From Halomonas cupida (GTDB taxonomy: Bacteria > Pseudomonadota > Gammaproteobacteria > Pseudomonadales > Halomonadaceae), in the NCBI RefSeq assembly GCF_900142755.1, contig NZ_FRCA01000017.1, forward strand, positions 1,595 to 65,594: DNA of 64,000 nucleotides. The letters are read 5' to 3'. The translations under genes and the position numbers were made by a program. The notes under the pieces are model-generated. The model made no database searches. It was not told where the DNA came from and worked only from the letters and a program-made list of their open reading frames with translations. Below are positions 9,419 through 16,904 of the stretch, one piece after another. Positions within the stretch are counted from its first letter, which is position 1. Every line of letters begins with the position of its first letter.

Positions 9419-10340
9419 GACGTTTACTCCGCAATTCGCTGTACAGGTAAGGCACCAGGATGGCGAGTACACCGCCCAGCATCAGCATGGCACTGGCCGA
9501 CCCGAGGCCGATCTGGGCTCGGGTGAAGGCATGGGCATACATGAAAGTGGCCGGCAGATCTGACGAGTAACCCGGCCCACCTCCGGTCAGCGCCACCACG
9601 AGGTCGAAGCTCTTGATCGCGATATGCGACAGGATCATCACCGCGCTGAACACCACTGGGCGAAGACAGGGCAGAATGACCCGTGCATAGATGCGCGGCA
9701 GGCTGGCACCATCCAGTTGAGCGGCCTTGATGATCTCGTCATCGATACCCCGTAACCCCGCCAGAAACAGCGCCATGACGAAGCCGGAGGCCTGCCACAC
9801 CGCGGCAATGACCAACGTGTAGACCGCCATCTCGGGACGCACCAGCCAGTCGAAGGTAAAACTCTCGAACCCCCAGTCACGCACCATTGCCTGAATGCCC
9901 AGCCCGGGATTGAGTAGCCACTTCCAGACCACTCCGGTGACGATGAACGACAGTGCCATGGGATACAGGTAGAGGGTGCGCAGGAAGCCCTCCTGACGAA
10001 TGCGCTGATCGAGCAGTATGGCCAGCCCCGCGCCAATCACCAGACACAAGGCGACGAAGAGTCCACCGAACACGGCCAGATTCGACGCGGCCACCCACCA
10101 GCGTTCGTTGGCCATCAAACGTGCGTACTGGCCAAAGCCGACGAAGTCATAACTCGGCAGCATGCGGGAATTGGTCAGCGACAGGATAAAGGTCCAGATC
10201 ATGAAGCCGTAGACAAAGAACAGCGATATGGCGACGGACGGCGCCAGCACCAGCTTCGGCAACCAATGCTGGAAGCGCGCAGACAGGCTGCGTGACCGTC
10301 CAGGTGGCGCTGCTGTTGCAGAACCTGTTGTGAAAGTCAT
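9411..10340 (-). CDS. gtsB: Sugar ABC transporter permease (MalF/GtsB family)
   Basis: This 309-residue protein has about six membrane helices, and its EAA loop includes AAQLDGASLPRIYARVILP. The start at 10340 (MTFTTGSA) has a GAGG element about ten bases upstream. An open frame continues further upstream only because it runs through the repeat element, so that extension is rejected. It is separated from the binding-protein gene by about 340 bases containing repeat copy 3, an unusual gap inside an ABC operon. It overlaps the second permease by eight bases. Confidence 0.9.
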   Translation of the reverse strand: MTFTTGSATAAPPGRSRSLSARFQHWLPKLVLAPSVAISLFFVYGFMIWTFILSLTNSRMLPSYDFVGFGQYARLMANERWWVAASNLAVFGGLFVALCLVIGAGLAILLDQRIRQEGFLRTLYLYPMALSFIVTGVVWKWLLNPGLGIQAMVRDWGFESFTFDWLVRPEMAVYTLVIAAVWQASGFVMALFLAGLRGIDDEIIKAAQLDGASLPRIYARVILPCLRPVVFSAVMILSHIAIKSFDLVVALTGGGPGYSSDLPATFMYAHAFTRAQIGLGSASAMLMLGGVLAILVPYLYSELRSKRHE

Positions 10341-10368
10341 CACGGATTTACCTCGGCCAGTGCACTTA

Positions 10369-10542
10369 TTATTAACATGGCAATCAAATAGCTCATCCTG
10401 ATCGATGTGATTGTCGTCCGTACCACACTGGCGCAGATGCGTGGATCTGCTGGTGTGGTGCGGTCTCGCGTCGGCCTGATGGACGACGGCGGCACGTCCC
10501 TGTGCCGCCATTAACCCAACATGAAGGCATGCCGGGTTAATA
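10369..10542 (-). repeat. Multi-hairpin dispersed repeat, copy 3 (inside ABC operon)
   Basis: This complete reverse-orientation copy lies between the binding-protein gene and the first permease gene, all transcribed on the minus strand. It should therefore be part of the polycistronic mRNA in the sense orientation. Hairpins 1 and 2 are intact, and hairpin 3 has the same single mismatch as copy 4. Hairpins 4 and 5 each carry an additional substitution in one arm. Such a structure could cause partial termination or stabilise the upstream binding-protein message. Confidence 0.9.
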
Positions 10543-10678
10543 TCTGGTTGAGTTCAGGCGTCAAGCCAGAGCCGCAGGCCATATTGATGTCATCGGGGGT
10601 ACCCGCGAGAACCCAGCGCAGCCCCTTGTCGAATGGGGACACGCCGGGCCGGGGCTTTCATCGCTGCATCGGCTTGCA

Positions 10679-11971
10679 TCAGAACGCCAGGCTAGCCGCC
10701 TGGGAAAGGCGTTGTGCGGCCTGCTCTGCGGTGACCGAATCGTCATTGAAGTAATTGGTGATGATGTCGAAGAAGGCACCCTGGACATCACTGCGCATGG
10801 CCATGCGGTGAGCGACACTGGGCACCAGGGTGTCGGTTTCACTGGCAGCCTTGAAGTCATCCATCGAGCGCTGCGCACAGCTATCGGACTCGCTCATGTC
10901 CAGATCGGAACGTGCCGGGATCGAGCCCTTGAGCTGGTTGAAGGTCTGCTGAAACTCGGGTTGCAGGATCAGTCTTGCCAGGGCGGTCTGAGCCTCACTC
11001 GCGTCTGCATCCTCCAATTGGAACATGGCAAAGCTGTCGATATTGAAGATGAAGTCGTCGGCGGTTCCCGGTACCGGTGCACACAGGTAGTCACTACCGG
11101 CCTGCATGTTCGCGGCGGTGAACTCGCCCTTGGCCCAGTCCCCCATGATCTGCATCGCGGCCTGGCCATCAATGACCATTTTCGTGGCCAGGTTCCAGTC
11201 ACGTCCCGGCATGCCCTCGTCCATCAACTCACGCAGACGCCGGAAGGTCGTAAGCGCCTCGATCATGGTATCGCTCTCCAGTGTCTCCTGATCGAGCTCG
11301 ACAAAGGCCTGCCGGTAGAAGTCCGCACCACCCAGGCTCAGGACCACGGTCTCGAAGGTGGTGGCATCCTGCCAGGGCTGACCACCGTGGGCCAGAGGCA
11401 CATAGCCCGCTTCCCTCAGCGCGTCGCCTGCGGCGAACAACTCGTTCCAGGTGGTGGGAACCTCGACTCCGGCATCCTCAAGCACGGTCGGGTTGGCCCA
11501 CAGCCAGTTGACCCGGTGAACGTTCACCGGCACCGCTACATAGTGACCGTCATGGCGCATCATGTCGGCCACTATCGGCGACAACAGCTCGTCCCAGTTC
11601 TCCTCGGCGGCCACCTCATCGAGGTTGCCCAGCAGGCCCAACTCACCCCACTCCTGGATTTCCGGGCCATTGATCTGGGCCGCCGAGGGCGGGTTGCCGG
11701 ACATCGCCCGTGACTTGAGCACCGTCATGGCGCTATCCCCGGCCCCGCCGGCAACCGCGAAATCCTTCCAACCATGACCCTCGCTTTCCAGCAGATCACG
11801 CAGGGTGCCCACGGCCTGAGCCTCCCCGCCGGAGGTCCACCAATGCAGCACCTCCACTTCCCCCGCCTGAGCGGTGGTGAAGGATGCCGCGACCATGGAC
11901 AGCGAAGCCCCGGCCACCAGAGCGGCCAACGGGCGTCGCAGAGAACGAATCGAGCGCAGGCGAGCAGTCAT
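10679..11971 (-). CDS. gtsA: Sugar ABC transporter substrate-binding protein (GtsA-like)
   Basis: This is a 430-residue periplasmic binding protein of the CUT1 class. The first about 36 residues form a signal peptide (basic n-region with several Arg, then an Ala/Leu/Val core, cleavage probably after TAQA). The mature part starts with EVEVLHWWTSGGEAQAV. Segments such as HWWTSGGE, GNPPSAAQI and PVNVHRVNWLW strongly resemble remembered Pseudomonas GtsA, a glucose/mannose binding protein. AGGAGT lies six bases before the ATG. It is the first gene of the operon, consistent with the excess of binding protein usual for ABC importers. The glucose/mannose assignment is inference. Confidence 0.92.
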   Translation of the reverse strand: MTARLRSIRSLRRPLAALVAGASLSMVAASFTTAQAGEVEVLHWWTSGGEAQAVGTLRDLLESEGHGWKDFAVAGGAGDSAMTVLKSRAMSGNPPSAAQINGPEIQEWGELGLLGNLDEVAAEENWDELLSPIVADMMRHDGHYVAVPVNVHRVNWLWANPTVLEDAGVEVPTTWNELFAAGDALREAGYVPLAHGGQPWQDATTFETVVLSLGGADFYRQAFVELDQETLESDTMIEALTTFRRLRELMDEGMPGRDWNLATKMVIDGQAAMQIMGDWAKGEFTAANMQAGSDYLCAPVPGTADDFIFNIDSFAMFQLEDADASEAQTALARLILQPEFQQTFNQLKGSIPARSDLDMSESDSCAQRSMDDFKAASETDTLVPSVAHRMAMRSDVQGAFFDIITNYFNDDSVTAEQAAQRLSQAASLAF

Positions 11972-12122
11972 GTCATGACTCCTGTTGATTGTTATTGGTC
12001 AGGGCGCACAGAGCACCATCAAACAGCACTCTGGAAGACTACGCCTTTCGCCTGCGCAGGAGGGTTACCTAATGATGAGTAGTATTGCCGCTATCTTGCA
12101 GGGTTGTAATATTGGCGCCTGG

Positions 12123-12150
12123 CCACGAGCCACGAGCCACGAGCCACGAG
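12123..12150. repeat. Heptamer minisatellite, CCACGAG x4
   Basis: Four perfect tandem copies of CCACGAG lie between the binding-protein gene and the epimerase gene. They are followed by CAGCTCATCG, and the same ACGAGCAGCTCATCG string recurs near 30400. The motif read on the other strand (CTCGTGG) belongs to the same heptamer family seen at 30509-30648 and 46220-46247. Confidence 0.85.
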
Positions 12151-12180
12151 CAGCTCATCGTTGTCCCGTACGCTCGCGGC

Positions 12181-13368
12181 TCAACGATTGTTGAGGACTC
12201 GAATCACATCCTGGCAGGCGCCCATGGTGTGGTAGTCGACCTTACCGGCGGGGCTCTTCTCATCGGAGTACTTGCGGTTGTCGGCACTCAGAATCCGGTA
12301 CCAGGCACCGTAGCGATGATCGATCATATGCTGCCAGCTGTAGTCCCATAGCTGACGGTACCAACGCCAGTACACCGCCTTGCCGGTATGCGCACCGAGC
12401 ATGGCTGCCGCCGCGAAACTCTCGGCCTGAACCCAGAAATACTTGTCGCCGTCACAGGTCCGCCCGTCAAGGTCGAGCCCGTAGACCAGGCCTCCATGGT
12501 CGGCATCCCAGCCGGCCTCGACCGCTGACAGAAAGAGACGCTCCGCGGTCTCGATCAGTCTGGAGTCAGGACGGCGCTCAGCCAGCAATACCAACAGTTT
12601 GGCCCACTCGGTCTGGTGACCTACCTGATATCCCCAGGGACGGAACAGGTGCTGAGGATCGTCACGGTTGTAGTCGAGATCACGCCGCCATTGGTGATCA
12701 TAGTGTTCCCAGATCCAGCCATGGGGATTGTCGCGGTTGGCCTTGAGCAGGCTATGGGCAATGCTCAAGGCCTGGTCCAGATAGCGCGACTCGCCGGTGG
12801 CATCGTAAGCCGAGATCAGCGCTTCACAGGCATGCATGTTGGCGTTCTGGCCACGATAGTCGGATAACTGCCAGTGACAGTCGGCCTCGTCGGCAAAGCG
12901 CTGCCACTGGGGCTCCCAGAAACGCTTCTGCAGCATGGCATGCACCCGACCGATGCCCTCTCGCGCCTCCTCGATACCGGCAAGAGTCGCTTCGGCATAG
13001 GCCAGCAGTACAAAAGCCAGCCCATAGCAGTGATGGGTCTGATCCTCGACATCTGAGCTGTTCAGGGTCCAGGCATAGCCCTGATAACGCGTCTGGAAAT
13101 GGGCATTCTCCAGATAAGCCAGACCGTGGCGCGCCCAACGCAGATATTCGGGGGCGTCAGTGACCGAGCAATGGTGACGAGCATAACGTGCGTAGGTCAC
13201 GACGAAGCGCGCGCTGGAGACCAGGTGGCGATGACTCGCGTTGTACACCTCACCATCGTCGCGGAAGTAATGATAAAAACCACCACTCGGATCAATGGCT
13301 CCGGGGTGGTAGAAGCTCATGGTGCGCTTGATATGGCGCTGGAGAAACTCGGGATCAAGACAATTCAT
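12181..13368 (-). CDS. AGE family epimerase/isomerase (mannose isomerase-like)
   Basis: This 395-residue protein belongs to the N-acylglucosamine 2-epimerase family, an (alpha/alpha)6-barrel. Members interconvert sugars such as mannose and fructose, or epimerise at C2. Family-like features are a string of aromatic and histidine-containing helices, for example DVEDQTHHCYGLAFVLLAY and GYQVGHQTEWAKLL. The start at 13368 (MNCLDPEF) has AGGTGA upstream; a 21-residue extension is not family-like. It sits between the sugar ABC importer and the two-component pair on the same strand. That supports isomerisation of an imported hexose such as mannose, but the exact substrate is not proven. Confidence 0.88.
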   Translation of the reverse strand: MNCLDPEFLQRHIKRTMSFYHPGAIDPSGGFYHYFRDDGEVYNASHRHLVSSARFVVTYARYARHHCSVTDAPEYLRWARHGLAYLENAHFQTRYQGYAWTLNSSDVEDQTHHCYGLAFVLLAYAEATLAGIEEAREGIGRVHAMLQKRFWEPQWQRFADEADCHWQLSDYRGQNANMHACEALISAYDATGESRYLDQALSIAHSLLKANRDNPHGWIWEHYDHQWRRDLDYNRDDPQHLFRPWGYQVGHQTEWAKLLVLLAERRPDSRLIETAERLFLSAVEAGWDADHGGLVYGLDLDGRTCDGDKYFWVQAESFAAAAMLGAHTGKAVYWRWYRQLWDYSWQHMIDHRYGAWYRILSADNRKYSDEKSPAGKVDYHTMGACQDVIRVLNNR

Positions 13369-13471
13369 TGGCTCACCTTGAAGCAGAAACCTTGAGACGA
13401 CGACCTTGAAACAGCGGCATCGGAACCGCAATCGTGAAACGACGAGCGTACAGGATACCGATCACCGTCTG

Positions 13472-13538
13472 GTGTGGTGCCCCACAAGTTGGCACACCCC
13501 CTGGCTCTGAAACACGATGAACTTGTGAGACACCACAC
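13472..13538 (+). repeat. Palindromic element flanking the two-component genes, copy A
   Basis: The arms at 13472-13490 (starting GTGTGGTG, ending CACAAGTT) and 13520-13538 (starting AACTTGTG, ending CACCACAC) form a 19-bp inverted repeat with two mismatches. The core CTCTGAAACACGATGAAC is shared with copy B at 15869-15910 on the opposite strand. Copy A has about 25 extra bases between its left arm and the shared core. Confidence 0.8.
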
Positions 13539-13635
13539 TAGCTTAAGGCATGTCCGCCACCGGTTCTCTTACCAAGTGTTGCAGGCCGAGCGACATAGCA
13601 ATTACCTCCTGCCGGATCCCCCCGACAGCCGATGC

Positions 13636-15153
13636 TCAGCCAGGTACGGTAAAAGGACCGGGGCGCGGCAATTCAATGCAGACCTCGAGACCCGCCGAGG
13701 GCGAATTGCGTAATGACACCTGGCCACCGTGGGCCTGAATGATATGTTGGGCGATGCCGAGGCCCAGGCCACTGCCACCGGTGTGACGACTGCGCGATGG
13801 CTCCAGCCTGATGAAGGGTTCGAAGACCTGCTCGAGCTGGTGATCGGGAATCCCCGGGCCCTGATCGACAATCCTCAGCTCCAACTGATGAGGACCATCA
13901 TGCAGCGAGACCTCCGCCCGCTGGCCGTAGAACACGGCGTTCTCCAGCAGATTGGCCAGCGCGCGTTTCAGTGCCATTGGCTTGACGGCCAGTGGCTCTG
14001 CGTGGCCGATGATGGTCAGCTTGCCGCCCAGCATATCCAGTTCGGTGGCAAGCCTGGCCAGCATCTCCTCCATGGCCAACGGTACCGCCGTCTCATGCAT
14101 ATCGAGTCCGCGCACCGAGTCCAGTGCGCCTCTCACCAGACAATCGAGTTCATCCAGCGAGGCCGCGAAGCGCTCACGCTGCAGCGGATCATCAAGCATC
14201 TCGGCCCGCAAGCGCAGCCGCGTGATTGGTGTCTTGAGATCATGGGAAATTGCCGAGAACATGCGCGCCCGCTCGTCAACCTGGTGCTGTAGATGGCGTT
14301 GCATACGGTTGAAGGCTGCCGCCGCCGTCGCCACCTCCCGTGGCCCACCCTCGCGCAACGGCGGTGTATCCAGATCATCGCCCAGACGTTGAGCCGCGCG
14401 CGCCATGCGATCCAGGGTGCGTGTCGCACTGCGAATACCCAGTGCCGAAAGACCAATCACTGTCACCAGTACGACCAGCATGACGAAAAGCCGATCTCCT
14501 GATAGCCAGTGTGCGGGTTGAAAGATCCCCGGCATCGGCATCAGCGTTGCTACATAAAGCCATTGCTGCTGGCCTAGCGGTAACTGCACCACCAGGATCG
14601 GCTGGTCGGCAGAGGCGGTCAGCAAGGTATGCTGGCCCCAGCGTGGCGGCATCTCGGTCAGCAGCACCTCGGCGCTGAGCAGTCGCAGGGTATCGGGCCG
14701 CGAGAATTCGACCTCGACAGCATCAATGCCCAGCTCGCGTCGCAACACGTTGCGCAGCTTGTTCACCACCAGCGCCTTCTCCGGACCATCACCGATATCC
14801 TGTACCGGCAGGCGATGATCATTGACGCTGACAAAGAAGCGCGTCCCGCCCATGTCGCGCAGCTGGTCCAGCGCTACATGACGATAGGAATGCGGCAGCG
14901 AGCGAAAGAAGCGCACGGTAGACGCGACGCTGTAAGCCAGAGTGCTGGAGATCTCGTCGAGGCGCAGACGCTGGTCGCTGCGCTCCTGAGCACTCCACCA
15001 GGCATAGCTGGCCAACTGGGCCCCCAGCACTCCGACCACCATGATCAACAGAAAGCGTCCACGCAGGGAGCGCGGCAGGACCTTCACCAATTGACGACGC
15101 CAGTATCGCCGTAGCCGGTGCAATCCCGGTCTGCTTTCATCATGCGACGACAT
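13636..15153 (-). CDS. ATP-binding sensor histidine kinase (EnvZ/GtrS-like)
   Basis: This 505-residue membrane kinase has helix 1 at about residues 33 to 53, a periplasmic sensor to about 220, helix 2 at about 222 to 240, then HAMP. The H-box is FSAISHDLKTPITRLRLR with phospho-acceptor His304. The ATPase domain has N-box LLENAVFYG, G1 DQGPGIP and G2 GGSGLGLGIA. The ATG at 15153 overlaps the response regulator stop by 14 bases, so the two are coupled; an 11-residue longer start is possible. In Pseudomonas a comparable pair (GltR/GtrS) adjoins the gts glucose operon, so control of the neighbouring sugar genes is a reasonable inference. Confidence 0.9.
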   Translation of the reverse strand: MSSHDESRPGLHRLRRYWRRQLVKVLPRSLRGRFLLIMVVGVLGAQLASYAWWSAQERSDQRLRLDEISSTLAYSVASTVRFFRSLPHSYRHVALDQLRDMGGTRFFVSVNDHRLPVQDIGDGPEKALVVNKLRNVLRRELGIDAVEVEFSRPDTLRLLSAEVLLTEMPPRWGQHTLLTASADQPILVVQLPLGQQQWLYVATLMPMPGIFQPAHWLSGDRLFVMLVVLVTVIGLSALGIRSATRTLDRMARAAQRLGDDLDTPPLREGGPREVATAAAAFNRMQRHLQHQVDERARMFSAISHDLKTPITRLRLRAEMLDDPLQRERFAASLDELDCLVRGALDSVRGLDMHETAVPLAMEEMLARLATELDMLGGKLTIIGHAEPLAVKPMALKRALANLLENAVFYGQRAEVSLHDGPHQLELRIVDQGPGIPDHQLEQVFEPFIRLEPSRSRHTGGSGLGLGIAQHIIQAHGGQVSLRNSPSAGLEVCIELPRPGPFTVPG

Positions 15154-15865
15154 CGACACGCGCCGCCAGTACATAGCCTTCGCCACGCACGGTGCGGATC
15201 AGCTGGGAATGTTGGGCATCCTCGCCCAGCCGCTGACGCAAGCGGCAGACATGCACATCCATCGAGCGATCCAGCGGTGGCGCCGAGCGCCCTCGGGTCA
15301 GCCGGTACAGCTCGTCCCGTGACAGTACCTGTTCGGCACGCTCGAGAAATACCTGCAGCAACTGAAAATCGGCACCACTCAGTGCCAATCGCTCTCCCCG
15401 ACCATCGATCAGCTCACGGGTCACCCGATCCAGTTGCCAGTCACCGAAGGCCACCACCCGGGCACGATCCGAGGACGGGTCGTTATCACGTGGCCGACAG
15501 CGGCGCAGCACCGCCTTGATCCTGGCCAGCAGCTCTCGCGGATCGAAGGGCTTGCAGAGATAGTCGTCAGCGCCGAACTCCAGACCGAGGATGCGATCGG
15601 TATGGTCGTCACTGGCGGTGAGCATGATGATCGGCGTCTCGCCCTGCTGACGTAGATTTCGGCAGAGCGCGAAACCATCTTCCCCCGGCAACATCAGATC
15701 CAGAATCACCAGCGCCGGTGTGTGCTGCTCGAGCAGACGTGACAGCGCCGTACCATCTTCAGCAGTCAGGGCGTGATAGCCATGACGACCTAGATAGTCC
15801 GCCAGCAGTTCGCGAATTTCCGGGTCGTCATCCACCACGATCAGCGGAGCTTCTATTGTTGTCAT
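15140..15865 (-). CDS. OmpR-family response regulator (GltR-like)
   Basis: This 241-residue protein has a receiver domain (residues 8 to 120) with acidic pocket VDDD, phospho-acceptor Asp56 in LVILDLMLPGEDG, and the conserved lysine in LCKPFDPREL. A winged-helix DNA-binding domain follows, with RGRSAPPLDRSMDVHVCRLR. It is the first gene of the two-component unit and is followed directly by the histidine kinase. Proximity to the sugar ABC operon and the epimerase suggests it regulates hexose uptake. Copy B of the palindromic element begins four bases upstream of its ATG and may contain or mimic a control site. Confidence 0.92.
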   Translation of the reverse strand: MTTIEAPLIVVDDDPEIRELLADYLGRHGYHALTAEDGTALSRLLEQHTPALVILDLMLPGEDGFALCRNLRQQGETPIIMLTASDDHTDRILGLEFGADDYLCKPFDPRELLARIKAVLRRCRPRDNDPSSDRARVVAFGDWQLDRVTRELIDGRGERLALSGADFQLLQVFLERAEQVLSRDELYRLTRGRSAPPLDRSMDVHVCRLRQRLGEDAQHSQLIRTVRGEGYVLAARVDVVA

Positions 15866-15868
15866 CCA

Positions 15869-15910
15869 GTGTGGTGTCCCGCAGGTTCATCGTGTTTCAG
15901 AGGCACCACA
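15869..15910 (-). repeat. Palindromic element flanking the two-component genes, copy B
   Basis: On the plus strand GTGTGGTG (15869-15876) pairs with CACCACA (15904-15910). The inner sequence is the reverse complement of the core of copy A (CTCTGAAACACGATGAAC, then a CTGCGGGA variant). It therefore lies in the opposite orientation to copy A. It abuts the response-regulator start codon, inside the presumed promoter or leader. Confidence 0.8.
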
Positions 15911-15995
15911 TTAGCGATTTCCACACTAATCAGCGATTGCACCATGGTGGCAGCAACCTGAGCCCGGGAAGACCCACCATCTTGAAGGCTGAGCC

Positions 15996-16799
15996 TCAGA
16001 CATCCAGCCCGAACCGCTCACGCAGGTGTCTGGCCACAGCAGCCTCGGCGTGATGGCCGATCACACGAGCTGCTGACAGTTGTGGGCCCAGGTCAGGGTG
16101 TGCATTGGCCATGACATGAGCTTCCCCTGCCATGGCCAGCATTTCCAGGTCATTGAGGTTATCGCCGAAGGCCAGGCAGCGAGTGGCCGGAATCTGCAGG
16201 TCATCCAGCAACGCCTGAACGGCACTGCCCTTGTTGACGCCCCCGGCCATGATCTCCAGCGAGTTGACCATCGAGTAGGTGATGTGCAACTGATCCGCCG
16301 CCATTTGCCGCGCCGCTTCCTCGATCTCGGCCAGTTGGTGTGGAGCACCGATATACAGTGCCTTGCCGATGCCCTCGGGCAGCATCGACTCCACGGCCTC
16401 CACCCGATATTCGAAGCCAGTGGCATCATGTAGATCCAGCAGGCCCGGCGCAGCCTCATCAATCAACCAGGCATCATCACGATAGAGATTGAGCCGGACT
16501 TCTGCGGCCCTCGGTAGACGGATCAGCGCCTGAGCCAGCTCGGTAGCAAGATAGTGGGAACGTAGACGCTGGCCCTGAGGCCCCAATGTCCAGGCGCCGT
16601 TGCTGCTGATGATGTGGGCATCGATACCCAGCCGATCACGGAACGGCAGCATATCGAGGTGGTGCCGCCCGGAGGCCAGCGCCACCTGGTGGCCCTGAGC
16701 GGCCAACTCGCGCAGGGTGGCAACCGTCAGTTCGGCGAGATCATGGTCAGCGCCAAGCAGTGTGCCATCCAGGTCAGAAACAATAAGGTGAGGGACCAT
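15996..16799 (-). CDS. Cof-type HAD-IIB family hydrolase
   Basis: This 267-residue cytosolic phosphatase of the haloacid dehalogenase superfamily has motif I DLDGTLL with Asp9 and Asp11 as nucleophile and acid/base. Motif II is SGR, with the motif III lysine in NKGSAVQALL and motif IV GDNLNDLEML. The subclass IIB cap sits between motifs II and III. Such enzymes usually dephosphorylate sugar phosphates or nucleotides; the specific substrate is unknown. It lies between the two-component genes and the GlcNAc PTS operon. It is separated from the PTS operon by a strong hairpin, so it is probably transcribed on its own. Confidence 0.88.
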   Translation of the reverse strand: MVPHLIVSDLDGTLLGADHDLAELTVATLRELAAQGHQVALASGRHHLDMLPFRDRLGIDAHIISSNGAWTLGPQGQRLRSHYLATELAQALIRLPRAAEVRLNLYRDDAWLIDEAAPGLLDLHDATGFEYRVEAVESMLPEGIGKALYIGAPHQLAEIEEAARQMAADQLHITYSMVNSLEIMAGGVNKGSAVQALLDDLQIPATRCLAFGDNLNDLEMLAMAGEAHVMANAHPDLGPQLSAARVIGHHAEAAVARHLRERFGLDV

Positions 16800-16852
16800 G
16801 ACATCTCCACTGAGTGAATCGATAAACCCCCTCTAGATTACCGCTTATACAT

Positions 16853-16884
16853 GATAACGGCACGCCCGAAGGCGTGCCGTTATC
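16853..16884 (-). terminator. Terminator of the nag PTS operon
   Basis: A perfect 14-bp stem (GATAACGGCACGCC with GGCGTGCCGTTATC) closes on a CGAA tetraloop on the plus strand, or TTCG on the minus strand. It lies 20 bases after the PTS permease stop. There is no clear U-run, but a UUCG-capped stem of this strength is a typical terminator or 3-prime stabiliser. Confidence 0.7.
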
Positions 16885-16904
16885 GTCATGCCGATGAACC
16901 AGAG

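Noticed and set aside
10341..10511. N-terminal extension of the first sugar permease running through repeat copy 3
   Set aside because: The same peptide-like strings arise wherever the repeat occurs, and the permease has a proper start at 10340.
11985..12070. Riboswitch upstream of the sugar-binding protein gene
   Set aside because: A short palindrome CCTGCGCAGG and some stem potential exist, but no known aptamer core could be recognised.
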